From contig CM076960.1 in assembly GCA_039566865.1 (NCBI GenBank), positions 6,124,001 to 6,188,000 of the forward strand: 64,000 nt of DNA, given 5' to 3'. The notes beneath the pieces are model-generated. The model worked only from the letters and a program-made list of their open reading frames with translations, was not told the origin of the DNA and did not search any database. Of the stretch, positions 10,501-22,500 are shown in pieces (position 1 is the stretch's first letter; every line of letters begins with the position of its first letter). The stretch comes from Aurelia coerulea. Its lineage: Eukaryota; Cnidaria; Scyphozoa; Semaeostomeae; Ulmaridae. The translations under genes and the position numbers were made by a program.

Positions 10501-13500
10501 GAACGATTTTTGATGAAGAAAAACGGACACAAACCAAAACTATCAAACACAGATGAGTGGAAACAGTGCGTTAGACCATCTATGTAATACTTTCATCTTG
10601 GATACAAGTTTGATCATTAGTCCTGGTTGTAGTTGTTGCAATGCATATAATCAGTGCAGGTGATAAACAACTCGAACTCTCAAGAGAGACAGAGATATGT
10701 TCGAGTCATCACGTTTCCTATATATTAGTCCTAACTAAAGGGATATTGAATTTGCCAAGATACAGAGTATTTTGCAATAACCAAGCTTTAAGTTATCCAG
10801 GTTCTTTGGTATGTTGGTATGCTTCTGAAATTTTTACCATCTTGAAACCAATCACGTAGGTAGGAGTGTGAATCGCACGCATGGACAATATTATGTGTGT
10901 GGTTTGCCACACACATGACTAATTTCTTATGACGAAGACTGCATTTATCAGGATAAACTTTGTTTTCTTAGAAATATTGGATAATATATTAGTTCCCATA
11001 CATAAGCTTATTGCAGACGGGTCTCAATATGATTAGTTGCCTAGCAACAAGTCACGTGACTAATTGGAATCTAATTACTTAATTAGATGCACGATAGGTT
11101 GGAGATACTATCTACCAAGTTACAACTTCATAACTCTATTGGTTTTGGATATAATTAGGGGGGCCATAATGGCTCCCCCCACATGAGGAGTGAATGCAAA
11201 GACCCCACGTGGAATAGGGTTAATATCAGAATGGAGTTTGTTCCATGTATCAGCTCCGCTGAAAGCAAAATTACTTTTGCCCATAAGCTGTTCTCATTTG
11301 AGGTATGGCTAGATCCAACTCAGTGTTGTGTAACACCCGATTCTGAACATCAGATAATCAGGAAAAATCTTACAAAGGCAGTCGGATGCAAGTCCATTTA
11401 GGGACTTCTATACCATGGTAGATGTTTCGCTATGGACTGGCCTGTCAACTGAAAGCCATATCCTGATATTTGCAACAAAGGACTTTCCTTTATTCAGACT
11501 TTCAAATTTTGCAATCAAAGTGGATGTGAGCAACTTACTCTCACGGGTAAAGTAGGTTCTCTGTCATCTGTTAGTCATGACTACCTCTGGAAGATTTGCG
11601 CATAGATATCTCCACTGTTCTCTGTTGTGTGTGCTTCTTTCATGCTTTTGCCCATATGCACCTTTGTGTCCACTGTTCGATTTCATTAGCCCATGTTCGC
11701 CTTTGACATCCTCTCCCCCTTTTGCCCTCTACTTTTCCTGTCAATAGTGTTTTTGGTATTTATCTGCTCTGATTATGTGCCCAAAGTATCTTCTAAGTAG
11801 GCTCTACAGAAGGCAAACATTAAAAAATTGCAGATGTACAAGATATTTCAAGGGTGGTCAAGTACAGTAAATTTTGTGACCCCACCTACACAACTTAGAA
11901 AAGGCCAAATTTTGAGGACATAGCTGGTCACCACCAAACTATGGACCTTTTCAAAGTCTCTGCTGTATTTTCCCTTATTTTTTGGCTATAGAGTTTTCAC
12001 AAACAAATTTAGTTAACACATCGTCACCTGTGTCCATTTTGTAGCAGCAATATCACCCAATTTTTGCAAATAGAAATACTTTTTTTTTTTATCAATCTCT
12101 AAGAAAATAACTACAATACAAGTATCTGAGCCAATCATAGCGGGAAAAGACACATGGTCATCTAGTCCCCACTATGAATGACTCTTACAATAAATATAAA
12201 CAATAATCTAATTTAACTAACAAAAGAACCCAATACCACACCACACTACTCCACACCAAAAGACACTAAACTATACAATGAGAAGACACTCTAGGTACAA
12301 CGAGAAACCATGTAGAGCAGAGCGGCTCCTAGACTGAGGACATTCATCTAAGGCTCCGTTCATACGATACCGGATTCATTTCGTATCGGATTCCCTCACC
12401 CAATCCGATATGAAAATTCGTTTTGTTCACATGATATCGGATTGGTTTTCATACTGTTTACATTCTGTTCACACGGATGCGCTCCGCTCCGTACTGCGTG
12501 GCCTAAACAATTGTTCTTCTGCGTGGCAATAACATCTATTGTTTTTGCTATTCTTTGGCATAATTGCTCATGACAAAAGGCTCTCAGGCTACAAAAGCCT
12601 CCAGGTGGCTATTGTTTCTGAAAACAATACACAAATCTTAACTTGAGTTTGAGGAGCGAAAAGCGTATCGGATTCATGCGTTCACACGAGCACAAAAGTG
12701 ATCCGATACTTTTTCGTACCACCTTCAGAGCGGAGTGATTTCACTCCGCAAAAACGATACGTCGCGTATCGGATTGGGCCGTTGCCGTGTGAACAAAACG
12801 CCTATCTGGTATGCAAAGTAATCCGATACGAAGTGAATCCGATATCGTGTGAACACCACCTAAGTTTTGCTACATTGAATTAAATTGATATTTACTGTCC
12901 TGTTACAGTCATTCAAAATTATAGTCATTCCAAAAAAGAAGGCAGCCCCACTCTACATAGCCCCAAGTTGCACTTCACATTACAATACAGTGTACAACAA
13001 TCTCACACATTACACTACAGACGAAAAGGGATTGCTGCTAATGTTGGTATTTAGTCCAACCGCATAGACCTCTCAGTGAATGACATGGTTGCATCTAGGA
13101 TTATTCTATTGTCGATTATAGTGAACTGAGGGCTGCCGTAGAGAAGCAACTCACACAATGCTTTTGAGTCCATATTTGCAAGATCAAGACCGGGGACTTC
13201 AGAAAGCTGACCAAGGAGATCACGACGCATTACACGAAACCGATGGCAGTGCAGGAGGAAATGTGCGTTATCTTCGTTGCCCATACCACACAAGCACAGT
13301 GGGCTGACGCAGTCAAAGTTATGACGGAATCTGTGTGCATTGAGAGAGCTAAACTCCACACGAAGTTTCGTCAAACGCTTGATACCTACGAGGTCGCGAA
13401 TACCATACATAGTTCTTTTCAAAGGTCGTATTGTTGATAGTAGCTTGCTCTTAAACACTGCAAGAGAGCTGGCATTCATTATATCATCAGTCAGTAGATT

Positions 13501-16500
13501 CCATTCAAACAATGTGTTATGAAAGTACGTGTTTGTAAACCGAGCTGTTCTTCCTACATTTTGGTCATAATCCCAAGAGTTTCGAAGATTGTAAGGTATC
13601 TGGCGCTCACATGGAATTTTAGCAAACAAATAATCTGGAGAACGCGTCAATCTTAAATTGTAAAAATGGCACAGCCTTCTGTACCGTCGCCTGCTATAGA
13701 GATCTTCCAAACCCAATTCATCGTATATCCGTTGCCTACTAGTACCCCTCCAAGTTCCAGTAACTGCAAGAGCTGCAGAGTACTGAGTCTGTTCAATTTT
13801 TTTAGTTAAATCTAATTTCATATCAGGATCGTACTTGTGATAGATTATGTCACCATAGTCAAGATGAGGCCTTACATAAACCTTGTAGACTTGATCAACT
13901 ACCTCTCTCGAGACATATCTAGAGATGTGTCGAATGATACCAATATCACGCCTTGCTTTCATAATAGCCTCTTTTATATGACTGTGGAAGTTTAGCTTTG
14001 AATCAAGAATAACTCCAAGGTGCTTATGCTCAGGCACATTTACTATCACATCATTTCCCAATTTTAATGAAGGATGTTGTGGTTGTAGCCTTTTGGTGGA
14101 GAAAATAACCTCTTCCGTTCTTTCAGCATTAAACTACATCTTCCATTGCCACGCCCATAATCGCGCCTTTTCTAAATCCCTATTCAGCACCCCTGCAGTC
14201 ACAGCTTCATTTGTTACAGTAGAAAAAAGGGATGTATCGTCAGCAAACATCTTGACATCGCAATTTATATTATCAACTAAGTCATTAATATAGACCAAAA
14301 AGAACAGAGGACCCAAGACAGAACCTTGTGGAACACCAGCAGAGATAGTACTCCATTGCGAGCTTTTGCCATTCAGTACAACACGCTGCTTGCGATCAGA
14401 TAGGAAGTTTTGAATGAGGGCGAGGAGGTCACCAGATATTCCACTACATTCCATGTTATACAATAAACCATCATGCCAAACTCTGTCAAATGCCTTCGAA
14501 AGATCTAAGAAGACTGCCCGAGTTTCCTTGCTTGGAGTTTCCTCAAAAGCACTATAGATCTTATGGGTTATTAATAACAACTGATTAACCGTTGAATCCC
14601 CAGGGCGAAAGCCTGATTGATTTACAGTTAAGAGACCATTTTCACAAAGATGAAGAAATATTGCGTCAAATATTAATTTCTCGAATATCTTTCCAAATAT
14701 CGGCAAGAGTGAGATTGGTCTATAGTTCTTCTTGCTTTGCCTGCTTCCCTTTTTAAGGATTGGAATCACGTTTGCTTTCTTCCAAATAGAGGGATATTTA
14801 CCAGTAGCTAGACATTTTTCAAAAATTAGACACATTGGTTCAACAATTAAATGATCACAGATTTTATCATTGAGATAGAGATGTCGTCACAGCCATGGGC
14901 TTTTTTAGTATCCAATGAACGAATGATTTTAAGAACTTTTTCCCTGTCAATTGGCAATGTTTCCAGAACATTATTAAACTTGGGGAGAAATCTCGGAAGA
15001 GTGCTTCCAGTAGGTATCGCAGAGCATTGCTCAACGAAATACTCATTAAAAATAGTTGCCTTATTTTGAATATTTTTTACAAATATCCCATTTTCTAGAA
15101 GTGGTGGTATATTTAAGGTCTTTTTCTTGTTTAATATCCTGTTTAAAACAGTCCAATAGGCTTTTGCACCCTGATTAGGATCGGACAATTTGTGACCAAG
15201 TTTCTGATAATAGTTTTCCTTCGCTTTTGTGATCATTTTACTCGTTTCATTGCGAACTTCCTTAACTAGATTCCAGTCTTCTTGTCTCCTACCACGATCA
15301 AGAAATTTTTTGAAGACCCTATGTTTTCGTTTGATTGCGGTTTTAAGCTCACTAGTTATCCAAGGAGGATCCTTATCATTACATTTTATAACTTTGTTAG
15401 GAATATTTTCAGAAAGGATAGAATAGGTAATGTCAGTGAAAATATAAGCCATCGAGATTTTGGTTTTTGATAACTCAACTATCCATGTGAATATAAAGCA
15501 AATCGTTACGAGCACAAAAAGCGTTGTTTTGATGTAGAGGTGACAAGGGTCTTGCAAATTGACAGTTTTCGAAAAATGCAGGAATGGCAAAAACTCGCAA
15601 GGGGCAAAAAGACTGAAAAAAGAAGCAGCAAGGATTGAAAATGGCAGAGTTATTACAGATATCCAAACGAGAAGGTACAAGTAGGCAATGGTATAACAAA
15701 CACAGGCAATCAAATCCGAAATATGAATGTTTATCATAGCTTTTGAGGAAAGCTCGTAATTGAAACGCCCTATTCCTGCACGCCACTGCTCAATTCCTAC
15801 AGGCATACGATACGATGCACACTTGCTCTCCCCAGTCAATGCAATTTCCATTAGTCCCCGGACAGGACCGTGGAGTGTGAGATACATTTTTACCAACAAG
15901 CAGCAACCAGTAACAAAGAGGACCGAGACCTGTTTCAGGCAACACAAATATAACACAAAAAAACAATAGAAAAGTACAACATAAAAGAAACGGTAAGAAT
16001 GAACATTGAAGAGGAAAAACGTGGGATTGGATATTATAGAGAAAACTGAATGAGGTTTCCGGATGATGTGTTTTTTATCAATACGAGTACAATAAAATCA
16101 TTAAATGAGACCCGAGACCTGCACAAAAATGGCTGATTTTAGCAAAGTTTTCGAAACAGATAAATTTCAGTTTGTTAAATCAACGCTGTGAAAATCTACT
16201 GAGACTGCTCCCATGGGGAACTTCACTGATTATACCAAACAAACAACGGTGGCTTATTTTACCGCGCGGTTTACAGCGCAACAGGTAAGGGAAAAACGCA
16301 TGAAAAGTTTCTTTATTAACCTAGGATATTCTGGCAAAAAGCTCCTAATAGACCATCCAGCCTCTCCACAAAAGAACCCATATTGAGCGATATCCCCGCA
16401 CAAATATATCCGAATTATCAGTCTATTGGCACTAGAACATCTATCTGAGGGGCAATTCACTACCAAAATATCTCGTACGCATTTGGCAAAATCATATTTG

Positions 16501-19500
16501 TTACCAATAAAGATTCGTTAGCAAAATCCTCATATTTATACAAAACAAATGTACAAAAATATCGCTCAATCAAGGGCCCCTGCAGAATGCCGAATGGCCC
16601 ACTAGCTAATAATTTGAACTCCAACAGCCTCTTGCCTGGCTTTCAAAGCCTGCATTAGAAATACGATGCACATATAACCCTATTAGAAACCGTGCAGCAG
16701 GCCTTCTAGCTATGCGGTTACACAAACAAATATTAAAAGTGTCACAATTTTAGTCAAATATGGCAAATGTCAAAATTCATTCATCTTCCGTTTGTGAATC
16801 AGAATTTTCTGCAGCGTCAATTAATTTTTGCAGCTCCACAATGTTATCAAAAAAACTGAATTTACCTCCAATTTTCGCACGAGTACGGCAGTTAACATCT
16901 GCGAAGGCATAGTAGCCAGTGTACCCCTTTAATAAGTCATTAGCACTGATGAGGAGGTCGAGTCGCGGCTTTGTTAGATCCAGGCGAATTTTAACCGATG
17001 ATGTGGCCTTCTTTCTTGCCCTATAGATGGCCGTTCTATGTCTCCATGTGGTAAGACGAACAATGACCTGTTGCCTTGGCTTGCCATTATCATCCGTTGA
17101 TATAGGCCCAATGCGATGAGCGCGGTCGATGACCGCATCAAGTACATCAACTTCCAATTCATCAAAGATGTCTTTGAACTTTCCCAGAACTGTTTCACCA
17201 GATTCGTTTGTGCCTTTTGGCGGGAGCTCAATTCCATCTATTCTCAAGCAAAGACGACGGGAATACTGCTCCTGATTTTCATACGACTTGCGTAAGTGAG
17301 AAACGTGGCTCTCTAAAATAACATTGTTTGCTTCCAGCTCATTAATTCGTTCTTCTAATGACGATATTTTCTTCGCTTGTTCTTGAATTTTCTCTGTTAC
17401 CAGCAATGAGACCTCTTTTAAGCTTGTAATATCTTCTTTTGTGGCAAGGCGTTGCAACAGTGTGTCAAATTGTTTATCGAGGTATGCCTTAACTTCAGCA
17501 GTGAGCTCCATTATTTGCGTAGTCGAGGCACCAGTGGGAGTTTTTACCATTTCACAGTGATTTTAACTACAAAAACTCAATCACTGAAGACCATTGACTC
17601 AAATCTCATCTTGCAAACTTCATTACACCTTTTTAACACATTTCCATCTACCTAACACTCAATTTTTCTATTTTATCGCGACACGTTAAAAAACATGACC
17701 GCCCGTCACAACAGCAACGGCAGAAATAGAATAGAAATACTGTAGATAGATTTCACATGCGGCGGTGCTACATTTGTCCCAGATTATTATTAAAACAACT
17801 GAAGCCCTCCCAGTTTTTGTGTGATATCGGATATTGAATGTACTGGGGTGATACCTCTGTCCCAAAGACTTCACCCAAAAAAGCCAGATATCCAGTGATT
17901 TATATTTATTCCAAAAAAAGCCAGAAAGCTGGCCAAAAATTTCAAAGTAACGGCACAATTTTTTTGTCTAGGATTTGAAGAAATAAGCCAGACAACTGCG
18001 ATTTCGGCTTTGTCTTGCCATTGAGCAGAAACAACCACTGTTTATATCAATACAACAAGTTTTTGGGACAAACCTTTCCCAGTGACAAATTGTCCAAATA
18101 TATCCGGGAGGGGAGAAAAGCCAAATTCCCTAAAAGCAAAAACGCCAACTTCTGGGGACAGTGCTTGCCCTGATTTCAGAGAAAAAGCCAACTTTTGGGC
18201 CAGACGTAGAGCCACTGTCCCCATAGGGACATGACCACCCTGATATTTGGGCCTAGTGAAATGCTGCTCATTTGAATTGTTAAATCATCAACTGATTCAA
18301 AATTTGCATTATTCTTTAGTTTGCACTTAGTATCCTGCAATCACACACAAAGGGAGATGTTGTGATGCTATTGCAGAATCACCCTTAGAAATGATACGAA
18401 ATGATCATATTATATATGGGAGAATCGCACATGTGTCTATACTGATGTTTGCCACAACCCCTCCAAAATCCTATCAAAGTGTGCAGTTCTATGCTCAGTG
18501 ATTCATCATGCAGTGTGATAGAAGTAATAAATTTGTGATCGTTCACTGCCACAGGGCTTGTTTGTATGAGTATGAGTATGAGCATGAGAAAAATACCTCA
18601 CCTACCAGACTTAGGGTTAACAAGCTAGGTAAATTTCAGCAATTGTTTATACAAAGTTTTTTTCAAATAAGGAAGTTGGATCAACTCATAGTATTGAAAG
18701 TTTCTTCAAAATATCCAGTTTTTAATGATGAAGTTTTTTAATTTGTTTTGTATTGTTAGGGGTGCATGAATTCAGATGTACAGTAGTTTCTACTTGCCAC
18801 ATATTTGTTTCTTTGAATTCCTAGGAAAGGAAACGTTTTAGTTATCTCAAAACATAGACTTATAAAAGTGAATCCATGCTGCAAGCCAACACTAGTGATA
18901 CAAAATTCTTACTTGAATCAAGCTCTCCAATATGCTCAAATCCTACTCAAGGAAAGTTGAATGTTATCACGCTTCAAGCTCGAAGCAAGTCGTATGTATA
19001 CCTGCTTTGGTGTGGTATGTATAATACTGTAGTATAACCTGCTTGTTATATTTAATGGCCATTGGATATGATGCATTATTTATTTTTGAATGTAATTTGC
19101 CCCTGAGAATAATCCAAATTAGAATTTAACTTATAAAAATAATTTTCAATTGATAGTCTACTACTTATTCCCATGATGAAAATTCACTGAAATAATGTGA
19201 AAATGAATAACATAGAAATTTGCAAAATTATTGACGCTACTGAGCTAAACCTTTTACTAAATACAGTAGAGTGACACCATAAAAAGCCGAGGATTAATGG
19301 CTTTGACAGATTTTCAGTTCAGTTCAGTTCAGTTCAGTTCAGTTCAGTTCAGTTCAGTTCAGTTCAGTTCAGTTCAGTTCAGTTCAGTTCAGTGCATTCA
19401 TTTTAACTTCCACTACATGCAAATACTTATTAAACAACTTACAACAATTTGAATAACTACAAGCTACACATTAAAAATACAAGCATACAGACTAAACATA

Positions 19501-22500
19501 AATAAAACGAAAAATATATTACATGACTACAGAATTTATCTGAAGAGGAATTCTTAACTCTATTCAGACAAGGGGGGGGGGGCACAAAGTGCCCCCCCTA
19601 GTAAACTTTTCCACACAGCTCGTCGAGTATCTCTAGAATAGTCTAGCTTTTTTGTGACTTTTGGTTTCTATCTTTTCATGTTAGTTTCAAGAATTTTGAC
19701 ACTGATTCCGGGGGTCAACACATGACTTTAAATTGAGTGCTCCGCAAAATAAATACCTTTTAAGTCATAGCTTTGGAACCACTGGCTCTATGACAATGAG
19801 ACAAACATCGTTGAACTTGTCTTGAAACAAGCTTTAATTTGATATATAGTTTATTGATTTCTGACGACGTCATCAACAATTGGTTGTTGCGCATGCGTAC
19901 TGACGAAAAACCATGTTATGCTTCATTTTTAGAAACACGAGTGACTTTATATGATGCAGCAGGTCTTTTTATGTATATTTAGCATTTTTTGCTATTTTTA
20001 AAAGTAATTTATAATCAATTTTAGACAAAAATCGTCCTTTTTTTCGTACAAAATAAATAAATGCTGACATCAGCAAAAATATTAGTATTACACAGCAAAA
20101 ATTTAAAAATAAGAATTACAAGGATATAATCCTTCTATGTTCAAATATCACGTCGATATATTTTATCAATTTGGAGATACAACGCGATAAAGTACATGTG
20201 GTTTACACCCAAATTAGCAACATTTGCTGACGTCAACACTTAATCACGTGACGTAAACAAAGACAAATCACATTATCTTGTTTGCCTTATCATGTTTGTT
20301 ACTTGTGCCAAGTTTCAAGTCTCTAGCACCTATGATTCTGAGAAAAACCAGGGGGAGCACTTTGTGCCCCCCCCCCTAGTCTCCCCAGAGTTTCAAAAAG
20401 CCTAGTCTGGATAGGGTTAAGAAGGAGCTCTCTCAGGAGATGAGCTAATCGAGGAGAGAGCACCTCCTTTTAGTAGGATATTTGAATTGTTAAATATGAT
20501 TTAGAGAAATTATAGGTGAATAGTGTTTAAAGGGGCCTGTGCAAGATAGAGCCTTTGCGCGCCGACGCTCGACTTTCTGATTATCAGAAAGTAAGATGGC
20601 TACCGCACAGCAGCAACTTTCATGTTTTCAGCGTTTTCCGTTTTGTGTATTAGAAATAGGTGTCTGGGACTGGCAGTAAGCTTGAAAGACCAAAAAGGGG
20701 AGCAATGGACCTGTTGTGTATTTTTCCGAGTTGATATAAGTTCTGGATGAGAGCAAAACAGTAACTTCAAATTCAAACCTTGGTGCTCATAAATATAAAG
20801 GTGCTTTAGCTACGAACCCCAAATTTTGGTGGCCTAAAAAGGCACAATCTATAGATATGCTGGCATGTTGGCCATATCATGACGATCGAATTCCAAGCTT
20901 TATTTGCGACAGAAGATCAGGCCATGTTTGTCTTCAAAAGGACTGTATTTCGATGTAACGTGAACACAACAGGACGCTTTTTGTGAATAAAGGGTTTAAA
21001 CAATGTTGTTGGTTAATCTGTGTTGAAATGTTCAGCAATATTTCCATCAGTTATTGTGTAACTTACTCTGTTCAAATCAACGAAGACAATAAGCATAACA
21101 GTCATGCAAATTAGCTTGATTTTGCTTAGTTGAACGGAACGAAATTGATTCGTGTTCACTGTACCGAAAGGCCAAGTATTTGTTTTGATTGCATGCACGC
21201 CCGCAAAGGCTCTATCTTGCACAGGCCCCTTTAACCACACTCCTTTGGGGCTAGCGCCAGTCTTGGAATAAGAAGGCGGTGCTGCCCAACTCTTAGGGGA
21301 AAGCCCGTTGTTGATTTTAATACAATGCTTTAAGGATTTTTTTGGAGGAGCGCCTGTTTAACTTCCCAGAAATCAAGCTTTATTTTACTTTAAACGAAAA
21401 ATCGTAGAGATAAAGGTACCACAGCTAAAATGGCAAAAGTCCAAGTGTTAAAAATAAAAAATTCTGCAAAGTTGTCTTTAAAATCTAAAAAGCCATCCAT
21501 TTCTAGTGGACAAATTATATTTAAGGATCGTCAAAGTTCAAAACCCATTTTTTGTCGGTGGCATTTACTATATATGAAAATTAGCCCTGGTGCATTCCTG
21601 CTAGAAGCATGTTATCATAAGCTGCATTTCCCAAATACTATCTTATACATTTGAAATTCCCAAATTTGTTTGGAAAGTTTCGTCTGTCTGTACCTTTGAA
21701 TTTGATGCATGTACCTGAGGGAACGCTACAAGTAATCAACATCTACGTATACTTTAAAGGCTGATCTCCACTAGACGATCTTTTTGACGATCATCCTAAA
21801 AATTGAAAAAAAGAGAGTTGTTGTGGTCTTCACTTGTGTTGCTTTCGTCGAGAATACGTGGATGCGAAATCGACCTAAGATTGCTAATTCTGCGATTCCA
21901 TTGGCCAAAAACTCAGCTAACAAAATCATCCGACGAAAAGCAGAAGAACAAAATCGTCCGGCACGCGATTTTTTTCGATGCAACCATCAGAAATGCTCTT
22001 CAGTGCATTTGCTGTGGCGATTTTTTATGGCAACCGTCCAGAATATCGTCTTATGGAGATCTGAAACTTTCGAGGGAAGAACTTTTTCTTTTTTGACTGA
22101 ATTCGTGAACTTTTGTTCCGCGAAATGTCCTAAAATATGAAATTTGCGAAAGTTAATTCATGCAAAACTTCCTAAGATATAAAATCAAATACTCATATAA
22201 TTAGATATTGATAGTCCTCTTCTGATCATCCAGTATGATCTTGTTTCACAGCAATCCTTTCGATTTATGGTAGTAACAAGCATAGGTGTGGGAAAAAAAG
22301 ATTCTGAAGAGTCAGTGAAGATTTGAGGAAATTTTGAAGCAATATGGAAATTTGATAAGGAACCCAATTCGCAAACGTTTTATTCCCGTGAAATTTTCAA
22401 TTTCGACTGATTTGTGAAAGTTAATTACAAACATTTCAACTCCTAAACGTTTCTTCCCGCGAAAGTTTCTTCCCTTAAGGTAACCACAGATAGTTGCTTG

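Larger units (their letters stand above)
8202..11224. mobile_element. 3.0-kb TTAA-flanked element with CCCTATTCCACGTGG terminal inverted repeats
   Basis: TTAA at 8202-8205 is followed by CCCTATTCCACGTGGGG, and the exact inverse ends at TTAA 11221-11224. TTAA duplication with CCCT-type ends is the signature of piggyBac-like elements. No transposase frame was found, so it is non-autonomous. Subterminal inverted sequence continues inward: CAGTCTTCGTC near 8970 matches its inverse near 10935. The element holds a nested MITE (8280-8593), paired TGACGTCA sites (8859, 8877), an X-box and a CLEAR-type E-box near the right end. The interior 9070-10860 has only short unassigned frames. Smaller relatives lie at 19554-20420 and 40945-41804. 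Confidence 0.75.
12870..17560 (-). mobile_element. LINE-A: non-LTR retrotransposon with ORF1 and a damaged ORF2, minus strand
   Basis: Read on the minus strand, ORF1 (17550-16777) is followed by an ORF2 remnant (15470-13051) with reverse-transcriptase motifs. The 15471-16776 interval, where an endonuclease domain should lie, shows no recognisable endonuclease motif and is partly occupied by a hydrophobic frame. ORF2 carries at least one frameshift and one nonsense codon, so the copy is dead. It sits in intron 1 of the lectin gene, opposite to that gene's direction. Confidence 0.75.

Noticed and set aside
8202..11224. Autonomous piggyBac element
   Set aside because: The ends fit, but no transposase frame or DDD-type motif was found; the 163-codon frame at 9903 is unassigned.
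15471..15956. 2A-type skipping peptide at the start of the LINE ORF2
   Set aside because: The diagnostic NPGP motif is not present in this segment.
19313..19393. Internal telomere repeat
   Set aside because: TTCAG is not a known animal telomere unit (TTAGGG or TTAGG), and both flanks are ordinary intron.
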